From assembly GCF_040253615.1 (NCBI RefSeq), contig NZ_JBEJGY010000004.1, positions 3,658,001-3,722,000 of the forward strand: a stretch of 64,000 nt of DNA, in the 5' to 3' direction. Shown here piece by piece: positions 42,409 through 51,538 of the stretch. The translations under genes were made by a program, and so were the position numbers. A model generated the notes under the pieces. It worked only from the letters and a program-made list of their open reading frames with translations, did not search any database and had not been told where the DNA came from. The number at the start of each line of letters is the position of its first letter. Positions within the stretch are counted from its first letter, which is position 1. The DNA is from Streptomyces sp. Edi4 (GTDB lineage Bacteria > Actinomycetota > Actinomycetes > Streptomycetales > Streptomycetaceae).

Positions 42409-43757
42409 TCGGCCCTGAGGTAGCCGAGGCCGGGGTGGGCGCCGCGGTAGCCGTCCAGGAGCCTTCGGGCGACCTGGACGGAGTCGACCAGCGGATGCAG
42501 GGCGAACGCCTTGACGGCCGCCCGCGCCGACCCGCTCGCGGCCGCCTCCAGGACGCAGCGCTCGACCGCCTTCACCGAGCCGACCAGGCCCGCCTCATGG
42601 CCCGTCAGCTGCGAGACGGGCAGCGGGTGCGGGCCCCCCGCGTCGACGAAGCACGGGACCTCGATGACGGCCCGCTCGTCCAGCACGCGCAGCGCGTCGC
42701 CGTTGCGCACGTTCAGGACGAGCGTGGTCGCCTCGTCGCGCGCGATGGCCCGCATCAGGGCGAGCGCCACCTGCTCGTACCCGCCCGACTCCATGTCGTC
42801 GGCGTGGCGTTCGCCCGCCCCTGAGACGTCACGGTTCGCCGCCATGTACGTGGCCTCGCGCTCGGCCCGTGTGCCGTCCCAGGCCGCCCACACCGAGGCG
42901 TCCGGCACCGTCTCCGCGCTGGCGTAGAAACGTGCCTGCTGGTCCCTGAGGAAGGCGCCCCGGGTCCGCTCGGCGCCCCGGTAGGCGGCCACCGCCTCGC
43001 GGTTGAAGTAGTAGTAGTGCAGATACTCATTGGGCACGGAGCCGAGCGAACGGAGCCAGTCGGCGCCGAACAGCTTGCCCTCCTCGAAGGAGGTCAGCAG
43101 CTCGTCGCCCTGCTCGAACAGACGGGGCAGGATGTTCCGCTCGCCCTCGTACAGGCCGTGCAGCCACCCCAGGTGGTTGAGGCCCACGTAGTCGAGGCGC
43201 ACGTCCTGCGGGTCGGCGCCCAGCGTCCGGGCCACACGCCGGGCCAGGCCCACAGGCGAGTCGCAGATGCCGATGACGCGGTTGCCCAGGTGCTCGGCCA
43301 TGGCTTCGGTGACGAGCCCCGCCGGGTTGGTGAAGTTGATGACCCAGGCCTCGGGGGCGAGCGCCTTGACCCGGCGTGCGATCTCGACGGCGACCGGCAC
43401 GGTGCGCAGGCCGTACGCGATGCCGCCCGCCCCGACCGTCTCCTGGCCCAGGACCCCCTGCTCGAGCGCGATCCGCTCGTCGGCGGCCCGGCCTTCGAGG
43501 CCGCCGACCCGGATCGCGGAGAACACGAAGTCCGCGCCGCGCAGCGCCTCGTCCAGGTCGGTGGTGGTACGCACCCGGGGGGCGTCCTCGATCCCGTACG
43601 CCCGGTCGGCGAGCACGCGGCCGATGGCGTGCAGCCGCGCCGCGTCCAGGTCGTGCAGGACCACCTCGGTGACGCGCCCGGGTGCGTGGTCGCGCAGCAG
43701 AGCGCCGTACACGAGCGGGACCCGGAAGCCGCCACCGCCGAGGATCGTCAGTCGCAT
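42405..43757 (-). CDS. Glycoside hydrolase family 4, 6-phospho-beta-glucosidase type
   Basis: 450 aa. GH4 enzymes use NAD+ and a divalent metal for a redox-assisted hydrolysis. NAD-binding LTILGGGGFRVPLVYGALLR is N-terminal, with VINFTNPAGLVTEA, the metal-ligand Cys in GICDSPVGLARR and His in VGLNHLGWLHG. ATG 43757 has AAGG upstream. The leader contains a GTCGGC microsatellite. No PTS or sugar-transport gene is adjacent, so the physiological substrate is unclear. Confidence 0.92.
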   Translation of the reverse strand: MRLTILGGGGFRVPLVYGALLRDHAPGRVTEVVLHDLDAARLHAIGRVLADRAYGIEDAPRVRTTTDLDEALRGADFVFSAIRVGGLEGRAADERIALEQGVLGQETVGAGGIAYGLRTVPVAVEIARRVKALAPEAWVINFTNPAGLVTEAMAEHLGNRVIGICDSPVGLARRVARTLGADPQDVRLDYVGLNHLGWLHGLYEGERNILPRLFEQGDELLTSFEEGKLFGADWLRSLGSVPNEYLHYYYFNREAVAAYRGAERTRGAFLRDQQARFYASAETVPDASVWAAWDGTRAEREATYMAANRDVSGAGERHADDMESGGYEQVALALMRAIARDEATTLVLNVRNGDALRVLDERAVIEVPCFVDAGGPHPLPVSQLTGHEAGLVGSVKAVERCVLEAAASGSARAAVKAFALHPLVDSVQVARRLLDGYRGAHPGLGYLRAD

Positions 43758-43823
43758 CGCAGCCTTCTCGTCAGGAGGTCACAGGTGCCGGGCCGGGGGC
43801 CGGTCCTTCGGAAGCCGGTCACG

Positions 43824-43875
<52 letters not shown>

Positions 43876-43879
43876 CGGA

Positions 43880-45079
43880 TCATAGGGCGCACTGCTGGCT
43901 GTCCACCTGCTGATCGGCCGACCGGCCCTGCTGGATGTCGGACTGGATCTCGTCGGCGGTCAGCGCGTACCCGGTCTCCGCGTCGTCGCGCGACTTGGCG
44001 AAGACGACGCCGTACACCTTGCCCTCGGGGGTCAGGAGCGGCCCGCCCGAGTTGCCGGGACGCACCGTGGTGAACAGCGAGTACACATCGCGGCGGACCG
44101 TGTCGCGGCGGTAGATGTCCGGGCCCTTGGCGCTGATCCGGCCGCGGATGCGGGCGGAACGCACGTCATAGGGATGGTCCTCGGGGAAGCCGGCCACGAT
44201 CGCGCTGTTGCCGGTGCGGGCATCGGTGGGGGTGAACTGGAGCGCAGGCGCCTTGAGATCCGGCACGTCCAGGACCGCGATGTCACGCCGCCAGTCGTAG
44301 AGCACGACCTTCGCGTCGTACGTACGCCCCTGACCGCCTATCTGGATGGTCGGCTCCTCCACCCCGCCCACCACGTGCGCGTTGGTCATGACCCGGCGGT
44401 CCGCGAAGACGAAGCCGGTCCCTTCCAGACGCTTGCCGCAACTCGGCGCCATGCCGACGACCTTGACGATCGACTTCTTGGCGGCGGCCGCGACCGGACT
44501 GCCCGCGAGCTTGGGGTCGGGAGCCTGGACCTCGGTGATCGACTCGTTCGAGAACGGCGTGAAGACCTGCGGGAAGCCGTTCTGCGCGAGGGTCGAGGAG
44601 AAGTCGCCGAACCAGGTCGGTGCCTGGGAGGGCAGCACCTTCGAGACGCCGAGCAGGATCTTGGAGTTGCGGACCTCCTTGCCCAGGGTCGGCAGGGCGG
44701 TGCCGGCCAGTGCCGAGCCGATCAGCCACGCCACGAGCAGCATCGCCACCACGTTGACGAGGGCGCCGCCGGTGGCGTCGAGGGCGCGCGCCGGCGACCA
44801 CGTGATGTACCGGCGCAGCTTGTTGCCGAGATGGGTGGTGAGGGCCTGGCCCACGGAGGCGCAGACGATCACGACAATGACGGCGATGACGGCAGCCGTC
44901 GTCGAGACCTGGGGTTCGTCGGTCACCTGATCCCAGATGATGGGGAGCAGGTACACGGCGACGAGACCACCGCCGAGGAACCCGATCACCGACAGGATGC
45001 CGACGACGAAGCCCTGGCGGTAGCCGACGATCGCGAACCATACGGCGGCGACCAGCAACAGGATGTCCAGCACGTTCAC
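43880..45079 (-). CDS. MarP-like membrane serine protease (CvpA + trypsin-like domains)
   Basis: 399 aa. Four N-terminal membrane helices of the CvpA/colicin V production type (ILLLVAAVWFAIVGYRQGFV onward) precede a periplasmic chymotrypsin-fold protease with catalytic His in VMTNAHVVGG, Asp in RRDIAVLDVP and Ser in VRPGNSGGPLL. Cys residues near PSCGKRL and at the C-terminus (SQQCAL) could form the disulfide known in M. tuberculosis MarP, which protects against acid and oxidative stress. GTG 45079. It lies just after the NUDIX gene in the same orientation. Confidence 0.92.
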   Translation of the reverse strand: MNVLDILLLVAAVWFAIVGYRQGFVVGILSVIGFLGGGLVAVYLLPIIWDQVTDEPQVSTTAAVIAVIVVIVCASVGQALTTHLGNKLRRYITWSPARALDATGGALVNVVAMLLVAWLIGSALAGTALPTLGKEVRNSKILLGVSKVLPSQAPTWFGDFSSTLAQNGFPQVFTPFSNESITEVQAPDPKLAGSPVAAAAKKSIVKVVGMAPSCGKRLEGTGFVFADRRVMTNAHVVGGVEEPTIQIGGQGRTYDAKVVLYDWRRDIAVLDVPDLKAPALQFTPTDARTGNSAIVAGFPEDHPYDVRSARIRGRISAKGPDIYRRDTVRRDVYSLFTTVRPGNSGGPLLTPEGKVYGVVFAKSRDDAETGYALTADEIQSDIQQGRSADQQVDSQQCAL

Positions 45080-45092
45080 GGGCCCCAGCCTG

Positions 45093-46022
45093 TCACGCGT
45101 GCCAGTCGAGCGGCACCCGCTTGGCTCGGTCCCATGGGCGCTCCCAGCCGGCGTAGTGCACGATCCGGTCGATCACGCCCGCTGTGAAGCCCCACACCAG
45201 CGCCGATTCGACCAGGAATGCCGGGCCTGTGTGGCCCCGGGGGTGGACGGCGGTCGCTCGGTTGGCCGGGTCCGTGAGATCCGCCACGGGCACCGTGAAG
45301 ACACGGGCCGTCTCGCCGCTGTCCACCGCCCGCACCGGCGTCGGCTCGTGCCACCAGCCGAGGACCGGCGTCACGACGAACCCGCTCACGGGGATGTAGA
45401 GCCGGGGCAGCACGCCGAAGATCTGGACGCCGGCCGGATCGAGCCCGGTCTCCTCCTCCGCCTCGCGCAGCGCGGCCCGCAGCGGGCCCGTAGTGGCCGG
45501 ATCGCCGTCCTCCGGGTCGAGGGCGCCACCGGGGAAGGACGGCTGGCCCCCGTGCGAACGCAGCTGGCTCGCCCGCTCCATGAGCAGCAGCTCGGGCCCG
45601 CGCGGGCCGTCACCGAAGAGCACGAGCACGGCGGACTGCCGCCCGTCGCCGCTCTCCGGCGGCAGGAACCGGCTCATCTGCTCGGGCTCGACGTCCCGGG
45701 CCGCCCGCGCGACCGGCTCCAGCCAGTCGGGCAGGCCGTCCGTAGACACGACGAGGCCGTGCCCGACGCCGGGCGCTTGGTGGTGGGCGGCACGGTGGTG
45801 CTCGGCACGGCGGTGCACCGTGTCCACGCGGCTCGCCGGGCCGGCGTCCCGGTCGGTGTCCACGCCACCCGCACGGCCACCGCTGGGATCGCGCACGGCG
45901 TCGACGCGGCTCGCCCGGCCGCCGACGCGGTCGGTGTCCACGCTGCCTGCCCGGCCGCCGGTGCGGCCCCGCCCGCCGATGTCGCTCAGATCATCGTCGT
46001 ACGTCTCGCTCGTGTGCGTCAT
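45093..46022 (-). CDS. NUDIX hydrolase, CoA-pyrophosphatase-like, with repetitive N-terminal extension
   Basis: 309 aa from ATG 46022 (GGGG 6 nt upstream). The NUDIX box spans GGALDPEDGDPATTGPLRAA and REAEEETGLDP. It is preceded by LLMERASQLRSHGGQPSFPG, the UPF0035 signature of CoA diphosphatases. Residues about 18-75 are repeats of GGRA-SxVDTDR type (GRAGSVDTDRVGGRASRVD), which look disordered. A GTG near residue 87 (VGHGLVVSTDGLPDWL) would remove them. Gene ends 14 bp before the protease start. Confidence 0.85.
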   Translation of the reverse strand: MTHTSETYDDDLSDIGGRGRTGGRAGSVDTDRVGGRASRVDAVRDPSGGRAGGVDTDRDAGPASRVDTVHRRAEHHRAAHHQAPGVGHGLVVSTDGLPDWLEPVARAARDVEPEQMSRFLPPESGDGRQSAVLVLFGDGPRGPELLLMERASQLRSHGGQPSFPGGALDPEDGDPATTGPLRAALREAEEETGLDPAGVQIFGVLPRLYIPVSGFVVTPVLGWWHEPTPVRAVDSGETARVFTVPVADLTDPANRATAVHPRGHTGPAFLVESALVWGFTAGVIDRIVHYAGWERPWDRAKRVPLDWHA

Positions 46023-46108
46023 CTGCACCCCCGTCGTTCATCGTCCACAACGCCTGGCCCCGTCGTATTCGTTCCAGCCCGGCCCCAGCGTCCGTCTTCC
46101 GGGTGACG

Positions 46109-47287
46109 TCAGGCGCCCCCCAGCGGCGGCGCGGGAAGGCCCGGATAGTCCGGCGGCGGGCTCAGCCGCTGGCCGGGGAAGCCGCCCTTCTCGTACTTGA
46201 GGAGCTTGCGCGCCTTCTCGGGATCGGTCTCGCCCTCGCCGTACGAGGGGCACAGCGGCGCGATCGGGCAGGCACCGCAGGCGGGCTTGCGGGAGTGGCA
46301 GATGCGGCGGCCGTGGAAGACGACACGGTGCGAGAGCATCGTCCACTCGCTCTTGGGGAAGATCGCGCAGATCTCCGCCTCGACCTTCACCGGGTCTTCC
46401 TGCTCGGTCCATTTGAAACGCCGCACCAGCCTGCCGAAGTGGGTGTCCACGGTGATTCCCGGGACACCAAAAGCATTGCCCAGCACGACATTTGCCGTCT
46501 TCCGTCCCACGCCGGGCAATTTCACCAGATCCTCCAGCCGACCCGGGACCTCGCCGCCGAACTCGTCCCTGAGGGCTACGGCGATCCCCATGATCGACTT
46601 GGCCTTGGCCCGGAAGAACCCGGTCGGCCGGATGATCGCCTCGACCTCCTCGGGGTTGGCCGCCGCGAGGTCTTCCGGAGTCGGGTACGCGGCGAAGAGC
46701 CCGGGCGTCGTCTGGTTGACCCGCAGGTCCGTGGTCTGCGCCGACAGGACGGTCGCGAGCAGCAGCTCGTAGGGGTTGCGGAAGTCGAGCTCGGGATGGG
46801 CGTACGGATAAACCTCGGCGAGCTCCCGGTTTATCCGCCGGGCCCGGCGCACCATCGCGGCCCGGGACTCGGGCTTGCCCCCAGCAGCTCCGCGCCCCAC
46901 CTTGGGCGCGGCGGCCGACTTGGCGGGGGCGGCCGACCCGGCGGGGGCGGCCTCGCGAGGCTTGGCGGCGCGCTTGGGGGCGGCGGCGTCGGACTTCGCG
47001 GCCCGCTTGGCCCGGACGGCGCTCTCGGAGGCCGCCGCCTGTTCCTTCGCGGGGGCCGGCTGTTCCTTCGCGGGGGCCGGCTTCTTGGGCGCGGCGGGCT
47101 TCTTGGCGGCAGCAGCCCCCTTGGCGGCGGCTCGCTTCTTGGGCGCGGCCGACGCGGGAGCCGACGCGGGAACGGCCTCGGAGCCGCCCTGTGGCGCGCT
47201 CTCGGCCGTGGCGGCGCCTTCGGCCTCGGGTGCGCGCCGGGTCTTGGCCGCGCGCGTGGCCTTGGGTGCGCTCTGGGACTCGGGCAC
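46109..47287 (-). CDS. nth: Endonuclease III (DNA glycosylase/AP lyase) with long Lys/Ala-rich N-terminal extension
   Basis: 392 aa; a normal Nth core is about 210-250. The core has the helix-hairpin-helix LPGVGRKTANVVLG with catalytic Lys, Asp in GITVDTHFGRL, and the 4Fe-4S motif CHSRKPACGACPIAPLC (C-x6-C-x2-C-x5-C). Residues 1-145 are Ala/Lys/Pro repeats (KKRAAAKGAAAAKKPAAPKK) resembling the TopA tail and probably binding DNA. The start of the extension is less certain than the core. Confidence 0.93.
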   Translation of the reverse strand: MPESQSAPKATRAAKTRRAPEAEGAATAESAPQGGSEAVPASAPASAAPKKRAAAKGAAAAKKPAAPKKPAPAKEQPAPAKEQAAASESAVRAKRAAKSDAAAPKRAAKPREAAPAGSAAPAKSAAAPKVGRGAAGGKPESRAAMVRRARRINRELAEVYPYAHPELDFRNPYELLLATVLSAQTTDLRVNQTTPGLFAAYPTPEDLAAANPEEVEAIIRPTGFFRAKAKSIMGIAVALRDEFGGEVPGRLEDLVKLPGVGRKTANVVLGNAFGVPGITVDTHFGRLVRRFKWTEQEDPVKVEAEICAIFPKSEWTMLSHRVVFHGRRICHSRKPACGACPIAPLCPSYGEGETDPEKARKLLKYEKGGFPGQRLSPPPDYPGLPAPPLGGA

Positions 47288-47381
47288 AGTGTTGTCCTTA
47301 GCTTTCTTGACCGACGCTTCTTAGATCGACGCTTCCTGGACCGACGCTTCCCGGACCGACCGAGGGTCCTTCGTCAGCACC

Positions 47382-47476
47382 GGGCTTCACGGAGGCGGGC
47401 CTCACAGAGGCGGGCCCCACAGAGGTGGGCTTCACGGAGGCGGGCTTGGCTTCATGACGCCGGGCTGCACGGAGGC
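47382..47476. repeat. 15-bp tandem repeats upstream of nth
   Basis: GGGCTTCACGGAGGC-like units at 47382-47396, 47397-47411, 47412-47426 and 47427-47441, with one more at 47462-47476. The rest of 47288-47834 has no secure gene. A GTG-started 78-codon minus-strand frame at 47496-47732 (GTAKKAARGVRAA) is only a weak candidate. Confidence 0.8.
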
Positions 47477-47834
47477 GGGCTCAGCGGGGCGGCCTTCACG
47501 GGGCGGACACCGCCACCCCCGACCACGCCGCACCGGACGCCGCCGCCGCGCGCGCGCCGCCCCGCTCCGGGCCCGCACCACCCCGCGCCGATGTGGCGGC
47601 TCGAACGCCCCGCGCGGCCTTCTTCGCGGTGCCTTTCGGCTCGGACGCGGGCTGTTCGCCCACGGCTGAATCGCTCTGCGCGGACACTCCTTCAGCCCCC
47701 CTGGCCTGCGCTCTCACCGGCGAATTGGACACCCGGCCAGCCTAAGGCCCGGCACCGACATCCGCCCCGAGCACAGCGAATCAGCGCCCCAATCGGCCCC
47801 CTGACTCACGGTCCGGCACTCCAGTACGTCATCC

Positions 47835-47850
47835 TGTGATTGATCGCACT
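47835..47850. promoter_or_regulatory. Crp-like box upstream of crp
   Basis: TGTGATTGATCGCACT has a perfect left half TGTGA and a partial right half GCAC, 6-bp spaced, 63 bp before the crp start. It suggests autoregulation but is an imperfect match. Confidence 0.4.
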
Positions 47851-47912
47851 GTTTATACCGTCCGGCAAAATGGGGAGCTGGATCCCCTGAAACCGGTCAC
47901 AAGGAGAGATTC

Positions 47913-48587
47913 GTGGACGACGTTCTGCGGCGCGCCCCGCTCTTCGCGGCGCTCGATGACGAGCAGGCCGCGGAGCTGCGCGCCTCGATGAGTGAGGTGA
48001 CGCTCGCCCGAGGCGACGCGCTCTTCCACGAGGGCGACCCGGGTGACCGCCTGTACGTGGTCACCGAGGGCAAGGTGAAGCTGCACCGCACCTCGCCCGA
48101 CGGCCGCGAGAACATGCTGGCCGTGCTCGGCCCCGGCGAGCTGATCGGCGAGCTGTCCCTGTTCGACCCGGGCCCGCGCACCGCCACGGCGACCGCGCTG
48201 ACCGAGGTCAAGCTGCTCGGCCTGGGCCACGGCGACCTTCAGCCGTGGCTGAACGCCCGCCCGGAGGTCGCCACGGCCCTGCTGCGTGCCGTCGCCCGGC
48301 GCCTTCGCAAGACCAACGACCAGATGTCCGACCTGGTCTTCTCCGACGTGCCGGGCCGGGTCGCCCGCGCGCTCCTCGACCTGTCGCGCCGCTTCGGCGT
48401 GCAGTCCGAGGAGGGCATCCACGTCGTGCACGACCTGACGCAGGAAGAGCTGGCCCAGCTGGTCGGCGCCTCCCGCGAGACGGTCAACAAGGCGCTCGCG
48501 GACTTCGCCCAGCGCGGCTGGCTGCGCCTTGAGGCCCGCGCGGTCATCCTGCTCGACGTGGAGCGGCTGGCGAAGCGCTCGCGCTGA
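47913..48587 (+). CDS. crp: Crp/Fnr-family transcription regulator
   Basis: 224 aa. Cyclic-nucleotide-binding domain with GDALFHEGDPGDRLYVVTEG and GELIGELSLFDPGPRTATAT, then the dimerisation helix and a winged helix-turn-helix with LTQEELAQLVGASRETVNKA as recognition region. In S. coelicolor Crp controls germination and antibiotic precursor supply. GTG 47913 has AAGGAGA 6 nt upstream. Divergent from nth. Confidence 0.96.
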   Translation: MDDVLRRAPLFAALDDEQAAELRASMSEVTLARGDALFHEGDPGDRLYVVTEGKVKLHRTSPDGRENMLAVLGPGELIGELSLFDPGPRTATATALTEVKLLGLGHGDLQPWLNARPEVATALLRAVARRLRKTNDQMSDLVFSDVPGRVARALLDLSRRFGVQSEEGIHVVHDLTQEELAQLVGASRETVNKALADFAQRGWLRLEARAVILLDVERLAKRSR

Positions 48588-48672
48588 TCCACCCGGCTCT
48601 CGAACGCCGCGCCCGTCGCCGGGAGCCGCGTTCGCCGGGCCTGGCCAGCCGTGGCCGTCGGTTCGTACGCCT

Positions 48673-48702
48673 GAGGGGCCGGTCCGTTGGGACCGGCCCC
48701 TC
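48673..48702 (+). terminator. Terminator after crp
   Basis: GAGGGGCCGGTCC (48673-48685), loop GTTG, GGACCGGCCCCTC (48690-48702): a perfect 13-bp stem. Confidence 0.85.
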
Positions 48703-48708
48703 TCGCGT

Positions 48709-48744
48709 GCGCGCACCCATGCGCGCACCCATGCGCGCACCCGT
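48709..48744. repeat. Three tandem 12-bp GCGCGCACCCAT repeats
   Basis: 48709-48720, 48721-48732 and 48733-48744 (last unit ends CCGT). They follow the crp terminator. Bases 48745-49136 hold nothing I can call beyond a short GAAAATTTTC palindrome near 48806. Confidence 0.85.
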
Positions 48745-49136
48745 ACGCGCGGTGCGGGCGCGTACGCGGGCAAGGCCTCGGGCCGGTCCGGGCTGGAGAG
48801 ACGAGGAAAATTTTCTTGGCCGGCCGGGAACCCGGGCGCGGAGCGGGACGTTTTCACGATGTACACCGCAGGAGCCAGAAGATCTCGGACCGTGCCCCGC
48901 CGCCGAACGCCGCGCGGTCCCAACCCGACGCGTCAACGCGCCGCGCCCGTACGAGAGTTGAAAGCCGCCCCATCCAACTCTCCGCTGCGGGACGCCCTTT
49001 CACCCCGCCATGGAAAGCCGGTCACGGCCGGCAACGCGGACGCGCCCGGAGCCGGCCCGTGCAGACAGGCCCGGACCACGCCGGCCCCGGCCGGAGACGA
49101 TCGCTCCGACCGGTCCGGCGGGCCGGATTGGTCGCG

Positions 49137-49967
49137 TCAGATCAGGCCGTGCTCGCGCAGATACTCGAGCTGCGCGCGCACCGAAAGCTCGGCCGCCGGC
49201 CACAACGACGGGTCGACGTCCGAGTAGACCAGGGCCACCACTTCGGCCGCCGTGAGGTGTCCGTTCTCCACCGCCGTCTCCACCTGGGCCAGCCGGTGCG
49301 CGCGGTGGGCCAGATAGAACTCGACGGCACCCTGCGCATCGTCGAGCACCGGACCGTGCCCCGGCAACACCGTGTGCACGCCGTCGTCGACAGTCAGCGA
49401 ACGCAACCTGCGAAGGGAGTCCAGATAGTCGCCCAGGCGCCCGTCGGGATGGGCCACGACGGTCGTACCGCGCCCGAGGACCGTGTCACCCGTCAGGACG
49501 GCCCGGTCGGCGGGCAGATGGAAGCAGAGCGAGTCCGCCGTGTGGCCCGGGGTGGGCACCACCCTCATCTCCAGGCCGCCGATGGTGACGACGTCGCCCG
49601 CCGCAAGACCCTCGTCACCCAGGCGCAGGGCCGGATCCAGGGCACGCACGGGGGTACGGGTCAGCTCCGCGAAGCGGGCCGCGCCCTCGGCGTGATCGGG
49701 GTGGCCGTGGGTGAGCAGAGTCAGCGCGACCCGTTTGCCCGCCTTCTCGGCCATCGCGACGACCCGGCCGAGGTGGCCGTCGTCGAGGGGTCCGGGGTCG
49801 ATGACGACGGCCAAGTCGGAATCGGGCTCGGAGACGATCCAGGTGTTCGTGCCGTCCAGCGTCATCGCGGAGGCGTTGGGCGCGAGCACATTGGTCGCGC
49901 GGTCGGTGGCAGGGCCCGTGAGGACCCCGCCGCGCGGCTGCCCGGGGAGTGCGGCGGCGTCAGTCAC
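49137..49967 (-). CDS. Metallo-beta-lactamase-fold hydrolase
   Basis: 276 aa. Zinc motif LLTHGHPDHAEGA (HxHxDH), then PTPGHTADSLCFHLP, LTGDTVLGRGTTV and VLPGHGPVLDD, followed by a winged-helix-like C-terminal domain (AEVVALVYSDVDPSLW). This matches the LACTB2/RNase-type MBL subgroup, but the substrate is unknown. GTG 49967 overlaps the upstream NUDIX stop by 4 bp (GTGA). Confidence 0.88.
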   Translation of the reverse strand: MTDAAALPGQPRGGVLTGPATDRATNVLAPNASAMTLDGTNTWIVSEPDSDLAVVIDPGPLDDGHLGRVVAMAEKAGKRVALTLLTHGHPDHAEGAARFAELTRTPVRALDPALRLGDEGLAAGDVVTIGGLEMRVVPTPGHTADSLCFHLPADRAVLTGDTVLGRGTTVVAHPDGRLGDYLDSLRRLRSLTVDDGVHTVLPGHGPVLDDAQGAVEFYLAHRAHRLAQVETAVENGHLTAAEVVALVYSDVDPSLWPAAELSVRAQLEYLREHGLI

Positions 49968-50863
49968 AGGGCACCTCCGCAGGCCCGGTCCCCTGCGGGG
50001 ATGTGCTTGGTGAACTCGTCGTGGCCCGGCCAGCTCAGGACGAGTTCGCCGGCGCCGGTCAGGCGGGCCTGCGCGAGCACCGGGCTCAGATCACGTTCGG
50101 CCGCGGCCACGAGGACGTCGGCGACAGTCGCGTACGGAAGGAGGTCACGCAGGGTGGAGATGGTCGGCGGCATCATCAGGAGCTCGCCCCTGTCGTAGCC
50201 GGCGGCGGCTTCGGCGGGCCGGATCCAGACGGTCCGGTCGGCCTCGGTCGAGGCGTTACGGGTGACCTGGCCCTCGGGCAGCATCGCGACGAAGAACCAC
50301 GTGTCGTAGCGGCGCGGCTCGAACTCGGGGGTGATCCAGCGTGCCCAGGCGCCGAGCAGATCGGAGCGGAGCACCAGGCCACGCCGGTCGAGGAAGTCGG
50401 CGAAGCTGAGGTCGCGGGTCACCAGGGCCTGGCGGTCGGTCTCCCAGTCGTCGCCGGTGGTGTCGCCGACGACGGTGGTGGCGTCGGGCCCGGCGAGGAG
50501 TACGCCTGCCTCCTCGTAGGTCTCGCGTACCGCGGCGCAGACGATGGCCTGGGCGGATGCGGGGTCCGTACCGAGGCGCGCGGCCCAGGCGTCGCGGGTG
50601 GGGCCGGCCCAGCCCAGCCGCGCGTCCTCGGCGTCGCGCGGGTCCACGCCGCCACCCGGGTACGCGTACGCGCCCCCGGCGAACGCCATGGAGGTCCGTC
50701 TGCGCAGCATGTGCACGCGGGGGCCGCTGTCCGTGCCGGCCTCGGCGTCCCGTAGCAGCATCACCGTCGCGGCGCGCCGCGGCTCAACCGCGGTGAGCTC
50801 GCCTGCGGCTAGGGCACGGATGCGGTCCGGCCACTCGGGCGGGTACCACTGACCATTGGGCAT
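49964..50863 (-). CDS. NUDIX hydrolase (NUDT19-like)
   Basis: 299 aa. RAATVMLLRD starts the fold, AFAGGAYAYPGGGVDPRDAE precedes the NUDIX box, and AIVCAAVRETYEEAGVLLAG carries the REx2EE catalytic helix split from the Gly-rich part by an insertion, as in NUDT19/RP2p-type acyl-CoA NUDIX enzymes. Coupled by overlap to the MBL gene, suggesting linked roles. Start ATG 50863. Confidence 0.86.
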   Translation of the reverse strand: MPNGQWYPPEWPDRIRALAAGELTAVEPRRAATVMLLRDAEAGTDSGPRVHMLRRRTSMAFAGGAYAYPGGGVDPRDAEDARLGWAGPTRDAWAARLGTDPASAQAIVCAAVRETYEEAGVLLAGPDATTVVGDTTGDDWETDRQALVTRDLSFADFLDRRGLVLRSDLLGAWARWITPEFEPRRYDTWFFVAMLPEGQVTRNASTEADRTVWIRPAEAAAGYDRGELLMMPPTISTLRDLLPYATVADVLVAAAERDLSPVLAQARLTGAGELVLSWPGHDEFTKHIPAGDRACGGAL

Positions 50864-51013
50864 GGGCGGATGCTACGGGGTGGCGTGCGGATGTTCGAGG
50901 GGGTGCGTGTAGGTGACATCCCTTCGACACACGACGGCACGTCCGCACGGCCCGGACGGCCGACGGCTTGGCCCACCTGCCCCACGCCGGGCACCGCCGG
51001 TGACTGGCATCGG

Positions 51014-51042
51014 CAAAGGGCCGGCCCCTTGAGGCCGGCCCT
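51014..51042 (-). terminator. Terminator after ridA
   Basis: AGGGCCGGCC (51017-51026) pairs perfectly with GGCCGGCCCT (51033-51042). On the minus strand it is followed by TT. Confidence 0.8.
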
Positions 51043-51070
51043 CGACGAGAGGAGGTTTGTCCTGGAGGGA

Positions 51071-51538
51071 TCAGTCCTCGACGAGTTCCACCTGGATCTC
51101 GACCTCGACGGGCGCGTCCAGGGGCAGGACCGTGACGCCGACCGCGCTGCGCGCGTGAACGCCCTTGTCGCCGAGGACGGCGCCGAGGAGTTCGCTGGCG
51201 CCGTTGATGACGCCGGGCTGGCCGGTGAAGTCGGGGGCCGAGGCCACGAAGCCGACGACCTTCACGACGCGCGCGATGCGGTCGAGGTCGCCCGTGACGG
51301 ACTTGACCGCGGCGAGCGCGTTCAGGGCACAGGTGGCGGCCAGTTCCTTGGCCTCCTGCGGGGTGACCTCGCCGCCGACCTTGCCGGTGACGGGCAGCTT
51401 GCCGTCCACCATCGGCAGCTGGCCGGCCGTGTACACGTACGCCCCGGAGCGCACGGCGGGCTGGTACGCGGCGAGCGGCGGGACGACCGACGGAAGGGTC
51501 AGGCCGAGTTCGGCGAGCTTGGCTTCCACGGCGCTCAT
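51071..51538 (-). CDS. RidA family protein (enamine/imine deaminase-like)
   Basis: 155 aa from ATG 51538. The RidA/YjgF fold shows AVRSGAYVYTAGQLPMVDGK, ALNALAAVKSVTGDLDRIAR and VGVTVLPLDAPVEVEIQVEL. The canonical catalytic Arg region (usually R before the VEI segment) reads LPLDAPVEVE without the Arg, so this belongs to a divergent RidA subgroup. Overlaps the DUF4177 gene stop by 4 bp. Confidence 0.88.
   Translation of the reverse strand: MSAVEAKLAELGLTLPSVVPPLAAYQPAVRSGAYVYTAGQLPMVDGKLPVTGKVGGEVTPQEAKELAATCALNALAAVKSVTGDLDRIARVVKVVGFVASAPDFTGQPGVINGASELLGAVLGDKGVHARSAVGVTVLPLDAPVEVEIQVELVED

Noticed and set aside
47496..47732. 78-codon minus-strand ORF upstream of nth
   Set aside because: Basic low-complexity translation, GTG start with weak ribosome site, no domain; could be 5' leader. 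Mentioned only as a weak candidate.
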